From Acidobacteriota bacterium (lineage in GTDB: Bacteria; Acidobacteriota; Terriglobia; UBA7540), in NCBI GenBank assembly GCA_003165315.1, contig PLSX01000182.1:1-58917 (forward strand): DNA of 58,917 nt. The letters run 5' to 3'. Position numbers and translations under genes: made by a program. Below, piece after piece: positions 1-7,770 of this stretch. Positions within the stretch are counted from its first letter, which is position 1. Each line of letters starts with the position of its first letter. The notes under the pieces are model-generated. The model ran no database searches. It was not told the origin of the DNA and was given only the letters and a program-made list of their open reading frames with translations.

Positions 1-263
1 ATTTTTTCACACGTTCCAGGTACCCTTGTTCAGATCTTGCATCATCAACGGGAGAATCCGAGACAGGCTTATTATTCTATATTTAGTTATTTATCGCATA
101 GTTTAGTATATAATATAGAGAATTCTAAAGTAGCAATACGGCGTCTGTCCCGGTTTTCGATCGGTCAATTTGCGGCATGCACGATTCTCAAACGATTTCC
201 GGCTCAACAGTGGAGCCAAGAGCCCGATGTTAGTGTGGACTGTTTGCGCAGCACCATCGGGTA
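1..263. other. AT-rich stretch without a gene
   Basis: No supportable gene. Positions about 70-130 are strikingly AT-rich compared with the GC-rich surroundings and include a TATAAT-like hexamer near 112-117, but I could not pair it with a convincing -35 box or a downstream reading frame. The stretch may be a remnant of a foreign insertion or a promoter region belonging to something left of the window. Confidence 0.3.
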
Positions 264-344
264 CTATCCCCGCCAGCGAGAATATCCCCAGCCTCCACCA
301 CCCAGCAAAAACAACACCAACAAAACAATCAATATAGTTTCCAT
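264..344 (-). CDS. 26-residue hydrophobic membrane peptide (DUF3309-like)
   Basis: A very short frame encoding METILIVLLVLFLLGGGG followed by WGYSRWRG and a stop. It is preceded on the minus strand by a purine-rich ribosome-binding site (GAGGAAAG) at good distance. It forms one membrane segment (residues 3-14) followed by a glycine run and a Trp/Arg-rich tail. This is the layout of the N-terminal half of tiny DUF3309-type proteins, which are usually about 50 residues, so this copy either belongs to a shorter variant or lost its C-terminal half. Function unknown; such peptides often sit among stress and envelope genes, as here. Confidence 0.5.
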   Translation of the reverse strand: METILIVLLVLFLLGGGGWGYSRWRG

Positions 345-634
345 TTCTTTCCTCGGTTGTAAGAAGAAGCTGCTGAACTCATCCAACTCGCAGTCCTCTT
401 GTTTCCCACTCGCAACATCATCATGAACGCGAAGAAGGAGGCTGTCTGCCCGAATGTGACCACGTGGTTGCGCACTTGTGCACACCCTGACTTGGCCATG
501 GCGCGAAAGCATCGCTGAGGCCACGCTGACTCATTTTGGCCAGGGAAATGAGCAAAGCTGTACAGACAGGGGAAAGAAGGACGGGCAGAATGCGAGTTCA
601 CGAGGTTGGACTTTAAACAGAGAGAGGTGACGTA
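345..634. other. spacer, no gene seen
   Basis: Reading frames here lack ribosome-binding sites and recognisable composition. I see no RNA gene. The last bases carry the ribosome-binding site (GAGAGGTGA) of the gene starting at 635. Confidence 0.4.
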
Positions 635-1048
635 ATGGCAGACCTGAAGACAAGAGACGGGGATTTTTTGGCGACCAACGTAGCAAGCTACGGCGTTGGG
701 CAAAAGCAGGCTGACGAACTCAAGCTGGTAGGTGGGCAAGAACCGGAAATTCTGGATAAACCAGTTGCCGTCCCGGGGCCGATGCCCCTGTTTTCTGCAC
801 CGGAGATGGCCGATTTCCGATCGCAGTGGACCAATGTGCAAACTGGGTTCGTGGATGAGCCTCGCCGGACTGTGGCGGACGCCGACAAACTGGTCGGTTC
901 AGTAATGCAGCGACTCGCGGAAGGTTTCGCCAATGAACGATCAGGATTGGAAAAGCAGTGGGATAGGGGCGAAAACGTGTCGACTGAGGAGCTGCGGCTT
1001 GCCCTGCAGCGCTATCGCTCCTTTTTTGACAGGTTGCTGAAATTCTAA
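635..1048 (+). CDS. conserved hypothetical protein, soluble, helical C-terminal half
   Basis: A 137-residue protein with a good ribosome-binding site (GAGAGGTGA) just before the ATG. There is no signal peptide or membrane segment. The N-terminal half is polar and Pro/Gly-containing. The C-terminal half (about residues 60-137) is predicted to be helical and carries the stretch QTGFVDEPRRTV and the tail LRLALQRYRSFFDRLL. I associate this pattern with acidobacterial hypothetical proteins of no known function. It lies directly upstream of a small lmo0937-type membrane protein, a combination that hints at envelope or stress physiology, but no reaction can be assigned. Confidence 0.75.
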   Translation: MADLKTRDGDFLATNVASYGVGQKQADELKLVGGQEPEILDKPVAVPGPMPLFSAPEMADFRSQWTNVQTGFVDEPRRTVADADKLVGSVMQRLAEGFANERSGLEKQWDRGENVSTEELRLALQRYRSFFDRLLKF

Positions 1049-1088
1049 CTGCGATCTTGCCCGTGGACGCAGGAAGGGGAGGAACAGA

Positions 1089-1238
1089 ATGTTTCTCATT
1101 CTCTTTTTCATACTCTTGGTGGCATGGCTTCTGGGCTTTCTTGCCTTCCACATTGCCGGTGCGCTGATTCACCTGCTGCTCATTGTGGCCGTCATTTGTT
1201 TGATTGTGCATTTCGTTCGGCGCGCAAGTGGCGGCTAA
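1089..1238 (+). CDS. small lmo0937-family membrane protein
   Basis: A 49-residue frame beginning MFLILFFILLVAWLLGFLAF and ending in VRRASGG. Two membrane helices (about residues 2-20 and 24-42) are joined by a short HIAG loop, with a basic tail that should stay cytoplasmic. Length, two-helix layout and the conserved G(F)xxFHxxG core match the lmo0937 family (DUF5670) of small membrane proteins, whose role is unknown. The ribosome-binding site GGAGGAA ends about 4 bases before the ATG. It follows the previous gene by 40 bases and may be co-transcribed with it. Confidence 0.7.
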   Translation: MFLILFFILLVAWLLGFLAFHIAGALIHLLLIVAVICLIVHFVRRASGG

Positions 1239-1498
1239 GGCTCGACCCTTCGTCACCAGAGCGATGCAACGCGAGAGTTCAACTGAAACGCGCAGCATGG
1301 GCGCGCCGAGAAGATCGCTTCATGATTTCCAAATGTCCAACGGGTGGCGAACGAGTTGGGTTAATGACGTGACGACCACGCCGTCGAACTAAGAGCTTGC
1401 TGTTTCAGTGGATGGCAAACAACCAGGATCTACGTCAAGTCAGGATGCAGCTCGAATTGCGTGATTTCCCGCTGGAGCTACCTTTAAAGGAGACTGGA

Positions 1499-2635
1499 AT
1501 GGAACACCACATCAAAGTATTTCTGCTCTTGTCGCTGTTTTCCGGCACAAATCTGGCCAGGGCGGGCCGCGCGCCTGCCGCCCCCACCACGAGCGGATTT
1601 TCTGCCGCGTCTATTAATCTCGCCACAACCACTAGCGTTGGACCGGGAGCGAGCGGCCCCGCGGTGCTCAGACTCGAAATCCTGCTGGACCGCGCCCACT
1701 TCTCCTGCGGCCAGATTGACGGCCGTTATGGCCAGAATCTGAAGAATGCCCTTGAGGCGTATCAGTTGGCGAACCAGTTGACGGTGGACGGCGTCGCGGG
1801 TCCGGCCGTGTGGCAACTTCTCAATCAGGACTCGGCCGATGCGGTGATCGAACATACCATTTCCGCCGCGGATGTGGCCGGCCCTTTTAATAGCACTACC
1901 CCTACTGATATGGTGGCTAGGTCCAAGCTGAAGGGCATGTATTACGAGTCGGCGTTGCAGGCGTTCACGGGGAAGTACCACGCGAGCGAAGCGCTTCTGC
2001 GCAGTCTCAATCCCGGGCAGACTTTTGACAGCGCTGGGCCGGAGATCCTGGTTCCGAATGTGGAAACCCCGAATTCGGGGAGGGCGGCATCCGTGCTGGT
2101 GACGGGCCTCAAAACCAGAGAGCGCTATCGCACCGCATCGGTTGAAGCGCTTGATTCCAACGGCAAGGTTCTGTTTTACACGACAGCCAATGTTGGCGGC
2201 ACTCATGATCCTCTGCCGGTGGGGAAGTGGAAGGTTACGGAGATCCAGCACAATCCCTGGTACTACTACAACTCTGATCTCTTCTGGGCCCCCGAAAACC
2301 CGAATACCAAGGCAAAGATTCCTCCCGGGCCCAACGGTCCGGTAGGGCTGGTGTGGATTGGGATTAGCAAGCAGTATTACGGGCTGCATGGCGCCTCGGA
2401 TCCCGGGTTGATCGGCCGCACCTATTCCGACGGCTGCGTCCGCATGACGAACTGGGACGCGCTCGAACTGGCTAAACTGGTGGTGGTGGGCACGCCCGTG
2501 ATCATGCAGGAAGACGCGGGAAGTCCGGGGGCGCGTGACGAAAAAAATGCGGGGAAAACAGGAAGTCCAGAGTCGACTGAGGACTTTCGGGCGGCCCAGA
2601 GCGCGGCGAAACGGACCGGCGGCCCGCAGCAATAG
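1499..2635 (+). CDS. secreted L,D-transpeptidase (YkuD) with peptidoglycan-binding domain
   Basis: A 378-residue cell-wall enzyme predicted to cross-link peptidoglycan stems or attach proteins to them. A signal peptide (MEHHIKVFLLLSLFSGTNLARA) is followed by a PG_binding_1 repeat (about residues 53-113). After a linker comes a YkuD catalytic domain (about 205-345) with His297 in YGLHGA and the catalytic Cys313 in SDGCVRM. The start at 1499 is preferred over an upstream ATG at 1397 because AGGAG stands 6-7 bases before it and it begins the signal peptide. The C-terminal 35 residues are low complexity. The next gene, an M23 endopeptidase, starts 10 bases later, so the two probably form a transcription unit for wall remodelling. 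Confidence 0.9.
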   Translation: MEHHIKVFLLLSLFSGTNLARAGRAPAAPTTSGFSAASINLATTTSVGPGASGPAVLRLEILLDRAHFSCGQIDGRYGQNLKNALEAYQLANQLTVDGVAGPAVWQLLNQDSADAVIEHTISAADVAGPFNSTTPTDMVARSKLKGMYYESALQAFTGKYHASEALLRSLNPGQTFDSAGPEILVPNVETPNSGRAASVLVTGLKTRERYRTASVEALDSNGKVLFYTTANVGGTHDPLPVGKWKVTEIQHNPWYYYNSDLFWAPENPNTKAKIPPGPNGPVGLVWIGISKQYYGLHGASDPGLIGRTYSDGCVRMTNWDALELAKLVVVGTPVIMQEDAGSPGARDEKNAGKTGSPESTEDFRAAQSAAKRTGGPQQ

Positions 2636-2645
2636 GGGCCTTCAA

Positions 2646-3215
2646 ATGAAACGCGCCTCCCTTTGGCCCATCCTGATCGGAATCGCCGTGGGATTTGCCA
2701 CCCTGGGCATCATCCTCGCGACTGCGGTTGATTCCCCGGTTGCAGATGATTTCGCCGTGCTCGCGTCCCGAAACCTGGGCTTGCCGCTTCCGAACTTTAA
2801 GCGCACGGATATGCCCCGTGACACTTTCGGGGAGATCCGCGCCGATGGTAAGCCCCATGAGGCGACTGACATCATGGCGGCGCGCGGCACGCCGATCCTG
2901 GCAATTGGCGACGGCACTGTTACCAAGCTGTTCTATAGCCGTTTTGGCGGCAACACGGTCTATGAGTTCGATCCGCAACAGATATACTGCTATTACTACG
3001 CCCATCTGGATGGCTACGCGCCAGGAATCGGGGAAGGAATGGCCGTTCATAAAGGAGACCTCCTCGGCTATGTGGGCTCCACCGGAAACGCCTCTCCTGA
3101 TGCGCCTCACCTGCACCTGGCAATTTTTCGCCTTGGCCCTCTGAAGCAGTGGTGGGTGGGAACAGCAATCAATCCCTATCCTTTGCTGATGAAAACCCTG
3201 GATCAGCAGAGGTAA
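2646..3215 (+). CDS. M23 family (LytM-type) metallopeptidase, membrane-anchored
   Basis: A 189-residue protein with an uncleaved N-terminal helix or signal (residues 5-26) and a lysostaphin-type M23 domain (about 60-165). All zinc and catalytic positions are visible: His71 and Asp75 in PHEATD, His120 in YYYAHLD, and His155/His157 in PHLHLA. M23 enzymes cut peptide cross-bridges or stems in peptidoglycan. With the L,D-transpeptidase 10 bases upstream it makes a synthesis/cleavage pair. The ATG at 2646 is chosen because it follows the upstream stop, has GGGG before it and begins the membrane helix. An upstream in-frame start would lie inside the preceding gene. Confidence 0.88.
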   Translation: MKRASLWPILIGIAVGFATLGIILATAVDSPVADDFAVLASRNLGLPLPNFKRTDMPRDTFGEIRADGKPHEATDIMAARGTPILAIGDGTVTKLFYSRFGGNTVYEFDPQQIYCYYYAHLDGYAPGIGEGMAVHKGDLLGYVGSTGNASPDAPHLHLAIFRLGPLKQWWVGTAINPYPLLMKTLDQQR

Positions 3216-3497
3216 CCGTGGTCGCATCCCAAGCTCCATGTTTCATCATTTCGCCTCGAACAACGGGCACGGATTTTTCAGCACGTCACGTAAGCCGCGG
3301 GAAATTGCAATCATCCTGAAATGATGTGTTGCGCCGGCGGGTTTGAGGAATATACTGGGCGCGGTGTCTCGACTTCGGCGCTGAGTGGTATCAAGCTCTT
3401 GGTTCTTTAGCACGGGCTGCGCATGATGATCTTGACCTCCCTTTTATCCTGGCGCTGACACTCTCCCGGGAAAAGCGGATTTCGAGGCGAACTCGCT
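3216..3497. other. spacer, no gene seen
   Basis: A 282-base gap before the fucosidase. I find no convincing promoter pair, terminator hairpin or reading frame. Confidence 0.4.
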
Positions 3498-4997
3498 ATG
3501 AAACGACGGCATTTTCTTACCCAATCGCTTGCTGCTGGATCGCTCGCCTGTACTTCGAATGCGACCGCACTGCGGGGCCAATCGCCGCAGCGGGATCATC
3601 CCTCCACGACAGAAGGCAGAGCGCGCTTTGAGGAATTGAGCCGGGCCTTGGACCGGGAAGAGATGCAGCGGGGATGGGCAACCCAGGTGGATCCAAGCTA
3701 CCGTCACGCGCCGCAGGCCGCGATTGAGGACTTCAAGGACCGCAAATTCGGCATCAGAATTCACTGGGGGCTTTACTGCATGATCGGCAGTGACGCCTCG
3801 TGGGCGCTGGCCGGCGCCAACAAACAGTTTTGGGACATGTACAACGTCCTTTATCAGTTCTTCAATCCCACCGGCTTCGACGCCGACGGGTGGATGGATC
3901 TATTCGGACGCGGGGGCGTCAAGTATTTCACCTTCACCACCAAGCACCATGACGGCTTTTCCATGTGGCCCACCCGGACGACGCACGAATCCATCAAACT
4001 CACCCCCAAGGGAATGAGCTATGGCGGCGTTGAGAACGTTGAGAAGGTGATGCAGAGCTACAGCATCCAGGACGGGCCTTACAAGAAAGATATCGTGCGG
4101 AGCGTGGTGGAGGCGGGCAGAAAAAGAGGAATGGGAATCGGCCTTTATTACTCGCACGTGGATTGGCACGATCCGGCCTTCGCCTGGGATCCGTTCAATC
4201 TGTATTACGACCCAAACTTCACCCAAGAGTCTGACCCGGCGCGGTGGCAGACCTTTATCGACCACGAGCGGGAACAGGTGCGCGAGTTGATGTCGGATTA
4301 TGGAAAAATCGACTACCTCGACTTCGATATCGGCTGGCCCCGGGCGGCGGCGCAGGATGTGGCCGAAATCACCATGATGGCCAGAAAGCTGCAGCCCAAT
4401 GTCATTGTCCGCGACCGGGGAATCGGCGCTTACGGCGACTACCACACTCCGGAGCGGGAGATTCCCGGCGGCCCGTCGCAAAAATTCTGGAAGGTCATCT
4501 ATCCTTGCGGAGAGGCGTTCTCCTATCTGCCCAATGACCTGTATAAACCCGCGGAGTGGATCGTCGAGAGCCTGATTGGGATTACCGCCAAGGGGGGGAA
4601 TTTTGAAGTCGGCTTTGGCCCCATGCCCAGCGGCGAGTGGCCGCAGGAGATGGTGGATCGACTGAAGTATACGGGGGACTGGCTGCGCGTGAACGGCGAG
4701 GCGATTTACTCAACGCGCCCGCGCAAGGTTTTCCGCGAGGGAAAGAACGTGTGGTTTACCTCCAGCAAGGATTGCCGGTACGTCTACGCCATCAGCATCG
4801 GGTGGCCGGGAGAGACTTTTACCACCCAAGCTGTGCAGGCCGCGAAAGGGTCGCAAATCATGATGCTGGGGGTTAATCAACCGCTGGTCTGGCGCCAGGA
4901 TGGCTCTACATTGAGCGTTACGATTCCACCCTCCGTCGTGAATCATAAGCCGTGCCAGCAGGCTTTTGCATTCAAGATTCCGGTGGAGACAACCTGA
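3498..4997 (+). CDS. GH29 alpha-L-fucosidase, exported
   Basis: A 499-residue glycoside hydrolase. The N-terminus MKRRHFLTQSLAAGSLAC has a twin-arginine-like signal, suggesting export of the folded enzyme. GH29 hallmarks appear in order: FGIRIHWGLY, the substrate-binding pair His150-His151 in TTKHHDGFSMW, IGLYYSHVDWHDP, and Asp277 in YLDFDIGW, at the place of the family's catalytic nucleophile. GH29 enzymes remove terminal alpha-L-fucose with retention of configuration. The acid/base residue varies in this family and I cannot assign it. No other glycan-utilisation gene is adjacent, so the target (plant, algal or fungal fucosylated glycan) is open. The ribosome-binding site is weak. Confidence 0.85.
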   Translation: MKRRHFLTQSLAAGSLACTSNATALRGQSPQRDHPSTTEGRARFEELSRALDREEMQRGWATQVDPSYRHAPQAAIEDFKDRKFGIRIHWGLYCMIGSDASWALAGANKQFWDMYNVLYQFFNPTGFDADGWMDLFGRGGVKYFTFTTKHHDGFSMWPTRTTHESIKLTPKGMSYGGVENVEKVMQSYSIQDGPYKKDIVRSVVEAGRKRGMGIGLYYSHVDWHDPAFAWDPFNLYYDPNFTQESDPARWQTFIDHEREQVRELMSDYGKIDYLDFDIGWPRAAAQDVAEITMMARKLQPNVIVRDRGIGAYGDYHTPEREIPGGPSQKFWKVIYPCGEAFSYLPNDLYKPAEWIVESLIGITAKGGNFEVGFGPMPSGEWPQEMVDRLKYTGDWLRVNGEAIYSTRPRKVFREGKNVWFTSSKDCRYVYAISIGWPGETFTTQAVQAAKGSQIMMLGVNQPLVWRQDGSTLSVTIPPSVVNHKPCQQAFAFKIPVETT

Positions 4998-5030
4998 TCC
5001 CCACAAGCCGGCCACACACGCGGCGCAGGC

Positions 5031-5187
5031 GGGTAGCTACAGTCAGTGCTGTTCTGACTGTGGGTTCTTCCGTTAATTGAAAAGCCTGCCTGAAGATTTA
5101 CAAATCCCGACTGACCACGGGCAGCGGCTGCTGGGGGATGATGGATCAGAAAAGCCCACAGTCAGAAATTCGCTGACTGTGGCTACC
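5031..5187. repeat. two copies of a CAGTCAG hairpin repeat in opposite orientation
   Basis: 5031-5064 and 5155-5187 carry the same palindromic unit, with CACAGTCAG facing CTGACTGTG across a short loop. The second copy is the reverse complement of the first with a few changes and a different loop. The layout resembles paired REP-type extragenic palindromes. It lies between the fucosidase stop and the promoter of the RRM gene and could also act as a hairpin at the end of the fucosidase transcript. Confidence 0.6.
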
Positions 5188-5219
5188 AGCCACAGCATAT
5201 TCTGTCGTTCATAATATCC

Positions 5220-5248
5220 TTGACAATAAAGATTGATTTACCTATATT
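5220..5248 (+). promoter_or_regulatory. sigma-70 type promoter for the RRM gene
   Basis: TTGACA at 5220-5225 and TATATT at 5243-5248, with a 17-base spacer. Transcription would start near 5255, giving an unusually long leader of about 310 bases before the ATG at 5568. Confidence 0.6.
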
Positions 5249-5567
5249 GGTTAATGAGAAGAGCCCCTCTTAGACACGCCTTTAGTCTTCTGAACTAAGT
5301 CTGGTTATCTCGTACGACATCACCAAAAAGGCAACCCAGGAGGTTGTCAGCTTCGTCCGCCGCCTATCATTGCTTGTTGGAAGGATGACAGGGGACGTCG
5401 ATGACTATTTTGCCTGGCTTGGCAAAAGCCTTCAGGGCTGCACATCAGCCTCAGGGACTGGCATTCCCCGGGCGGTTCGGGCTGTGCCCCGAGCAACGTT
5501 TACCGAAAGTACAACACAAGGGAGCAGGCCCACGAGGCCGCCCCTACCGAGAGGAATAGAGAATTAT

Positions 5568-5894
5568 ATGGCAACGAAACTTTTCGTAGGAAATTTACCC
5601 CATAGCACCACCGATCAGGGGCTGAATGAATTCGTAACCAATGCGGGCTTTCAAGTGGCTTCCGCCGTGGTAATTCGCGACAAGATGACAGGGTCGCCGC
5701 GTGGCTTCGGCTTTGTCGAACTCAGCGATGGCGAGGATGTTCAACGGGCAATTGCCGGCTTGAATGGCCAGGCGCTCGATGGCCGCCCTTTAACCGTCAA
5801 CGAAGCTCGTCCCCCCCGCACCGACTTTGCCCGCCCCCGTGGCGGTGGTGGCGGCGGTGGCCGGGACAACTTCAGCCGCAGACGCGACTACTAG
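5568..5894 (+). CDS. single-RRM RNA-binding protein with glycine-rich tail
   Basis: A 108-residue RNA-binding protein. One RRM fills residues 2-80, with RNP2 (KLFVGNLP) near the start and RNP1 (RGFGFVEL) about residue 45. The tail is Arg/Gly-rich (seven glycines in a row, then DNFSRRRDY). This is the design of bacterial RRM proteins of the cyanobacterial Rbp type, some of which are cold-induced RNA chaperones. The start at 5568 is preferred over the longer frame from 5370 because GAGGAATAG precedes it and the RRM begins there. A long untranslated leader from the promoter at 5220 would fit post-transcriptional or temperature control, but that is inference. Confidence 0.9.
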   Translation: MATKLFVGNLPHSTTDQGLNEFVTNAGFQVASAVVIRDKMTGSPRGFGFVELSDGEDVQRAIAGLNGQALDGRPLTVNEARPPRTDFARPRGGGGGGGRDNFSRRRDY

Positions 5895-6200
5895 ATTCAG
5901 GTAGTCTCGCAGTGACGGGCTGACAAATTTCACCCCAACCGGCGTCCGCTTGCAGGGCGATGGCCCACGAGCGGAATACTATGGGTATAACCGGGCGATT
6001 TTGCCGCGGCGTTGCCGAACAGAAGAGGGCTCACGGGTGCATGGGTAAAGCCATTCACCCGTTGTTGTCCACACTTTTGGGGTTACGGAACGCAGACTCA
6101 TCGCGGGTAATCCACAGGCAGTGGCGCCATGGAATTCCGGCATCCGATTCAGGCAAGGTTCGATCAAGATGCCTGGAAGGATGAGAGAGGGAGATCAAAA
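5895..6200. other. spacer, no gene seen
   Basis: A 306-base gap with reading frames that look spurious. No hairpin with a T-run follows the RRM gene. GAGAGAGGGAG just before 6201 is the ribosome-binding site of the omega-like gene. Confidence 0.4.
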
Positions 6201-6422
6201 ATGGAACTTCCACAAGGTATAGACAGTAAGTTTCGCTTCATCCTGGTGGCTGCAAAGCGGGCGCACCAGTTGATTGGCGGGGCCAAAGCACGTGTCCAGA
6301 GCGAAAGCAAAAAGGTGATCATCATTGCCCAACGGGAAGTTTCCGCGGGGCTGGTTCCCTTTATGATGAACGATGGCAAAGGCCACGACCTGGATCGGGC
6401 TGCGACCGTAAGAATAGGATAG
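6201..6422 (+). CDS. omega-like subunit of RNA polymerase (short RpoZ homologue)
   Basis: A 73-residue protein with the omega signature SKFRFILVAAKRAHQLIGGAK in the first third, followed by RVQSESKKVIIIAQREVSAGLV, which aligns with the conserved omega segment binding the beta-prime C-terminus. Omega helps beta-prime fold and join the polymerase core. Canonical rpoZ genes are often near gmk; this copy stands alone and its last 25 residues look divergent, so it may be a paralogue rather than the main subunit. The start at 6201 is supported by a purine-rich site and by the N-terminus of the omega fold. The upstream in-frame ATG at 6129 adds unrelated sequence. Confidence 0.7.
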   Translation: MELPQGIDSKFRFILVAAKRAHQLIGGAKARVQSESKKVIIIAQREVSAGLVPFMMNDGKGHDLDRAATVRIG

Positions 6423-6525
6423 ACCTTCCTCCAATTCACGCCGGGGTGAGCACCGAAAACTTCAATATCACCCCATTCCTGGAAAATCCAACCTTGAAGA
6501 GCCGCACAACCGCCGGTCGTCCTGC

Positions 6526-6873
6526 CTATTTCCGCAAATAGCTATCTGAACCATCCAGCCAGTCGTGACGGATGGGGCTGAAGACCTCGATGCCCAACGA
6601 ATCTTCCAGCGCCACCGCACTGTGGGGAAGGTTGGAGGGAATCACCAGCACTTCACCGCCCCGCACGATCACTTCTTTGCCTTCCAATTGGAATTTCACC
6701 GCGCCTTGAATCACCAAGCTGATCTGTTCGCTCTCGTGATGGTGAAGCGGCACCACACAGTCCTTGGAAAGTCCCAGTTGCGCCACCATCGCCTTTTCGC
6801 CGTGCACAACCTTCCTCCAGAACTTGTCGTGGATGATTTCCTTCTTCACACTCTCCCAAGCAAGATGCTGCAT
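6526..6873 (-). CDS. cupin-domain protein
   Basis: A 115-residue single-domain beta-barrel protein. Motif 1 is visible as PLHHHESEQISLVIQG, giving metal ligands His44/His46 and Glu50. The second motif contributes His84 in SNLPHSAVAL. Such small cupins bind a divalent metal and include isomerases, dioxygenases and sugar- or ligand-sensing proteins; the substrate cannot be read from the sequence. A near-perfect AGGAGG lies 7 bases before the ATG. It is convergent with the omega-like gene and has no partner on its own strand. Confidence 0.85.
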   Translation of the reverse strand: MQHLAWESVKKEIIHDKFWRKVVHGEKAMVAQLGLSKDCVVPLHHHESEQISLVIQGAVKFQLEGKEVIVRGGEVLVIPSNLPHSAVALEDSLGIEVFSPIRHDWLDGSDSYLRK

Positions 6874-6894
6874 TACGCGCCTCCTAAAAAGAAA

Positions 6895-6946
6895 GTCCGA
6901 GGTCCGAGGTCCGAAGTCCAGGGTCCCCGGTGCGAAGTCCGGAGCC
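6895..6946. repeat. degenerate GGTCCGA repeat tract
   Basis: Imperfect tandem copies of a 7-8 base unit of the form GTCCGAG/GTCCGAA lie upstream of the cupin gene. A further patch of CTCCGG/CTTCGG-type units lies at about 7050-7090, before the next gene. It is one of a family of spacer repeats in this window, each with its own motif. Confidence 0.6.
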
Positions 6947-7106
6947 TGATATTCTTGGTTTCTGCCCTCGTGCCTGCTTTTATCCTACACGTTCCGGGTG
7001 GGATTTGGCGTTAAAATGGTGGGGGTTGATTCGATCCTGACGCCTGAGTTTCGATCCCAGGCTCCGGCGCCTCGGACTTCGGATTTCCGGCTTGCGACCT
7101 TCTCTC

Positions 7107-7757
7107 ATGCTCTCCGTTCCCGCCTTCTACATGTCGCTCACCGCGGGGTTCCTGCACCTCGTGGACCTCATCTCGCTCTTTTACCTGATTCTGCTTCTTT
7201 GGATTCCCTTCTATTGGTTTGTGTTCCACGGCGCCATCCGTCTCTGGCGGCAGGTGGGCAATCGCGCGTTCTGGGTGGCGTTGCCCGTGTGGCTGATTTT
7301 CGCGGTGGGAATTATCGCGGCTCGCCACGAGCTCCTGGGGCGGCGATGGGAGCGTAACGCATTAACCTGGGCCGCGGGCGGCGTGCTGTTTGTTGTGGCA
7401 AGCTGGCTCGACGCGCAAACCCGGCACATCTTTGGCTGGCGGCGACTCGTAGGCATGGCCGAGCTGAACCCGGAACATCCCTTGCGTGGGGTGGTTCGAA
7501 GCGGGGTTTACGGGCGCATCCGCCACCCGCGGTATATGCTTTACATGCTGATGATTTCGAGCATGTCTTTCCTTACCGGGGCGAAATTAATTTTTTTGCT
7601 GGCATTTCTCAACGTCCTGATGTATCAAGTTCTCGCACCGTTTGAGGAGCGCGAACTGCTGGACCAGTACGGCCCCCAATTCGAAGAGTACCGACGCTCG
7701 GTCCCTCGGTTCTTACCGCATCCCAAGCGGACATCCGGAACCCCGATTTCGTCCTGA
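7107..7757 (+). CDS. ICMT/PEMT-like integral membrane methyltransferase
   Basis: A 216-residue polytopic protein with five or six membrane helices. The C-terminal part carries the isoprenylcysteine/phospholipid methyltransferase signature: RSGVYGRIRHPRYMLYML (about residues 130-147) and the later FEERELLDQYGPQFEEY segment, which form the SAM-binding end of this fold. Bacterial members methylate lipids or unknown isoprenoid or thiol substrates. The ATG at 7107 is used; a TTG at 7092 is a possible alternative and neither has a clear ribosome-binding site. The TPR protein gene follows 13 bases later on the same strand. Confidence 0.8.
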   Translation: MLSVPAFYMSLTAGFLHLVDLISLFYLILLLWIPFYWFVFHGAIRLWRQVGNRAFWVALPVWLIFAVGIIAARHELLGRRWERNALTWAAGGVLFVVASWLDAQTRHIFGWRRLVGMAELNPEHPLRGVVRSGVYGRIRHPRYMLYMLMISSMSFLTGAKLIFLLAFLNVLMYQVLAPFEERELLDQYGPQFEEYRRSVPRFLPHPKRTSGTPISS

Positions 7758-7770
7758 ACGGGAGGTTTAC

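Noticed and set aside
1484-2632. 382-codon minus-strand frame
   Set aside because: Antisense to the L,D-transpeptidase, whose catalytic motifs are clear.
5370-5567. N-terminal extension of the RRM protein
   Set aside because: The RRM fold starts at 5568 with its own ribosome-binding site; the extension resembles non-coding leader.
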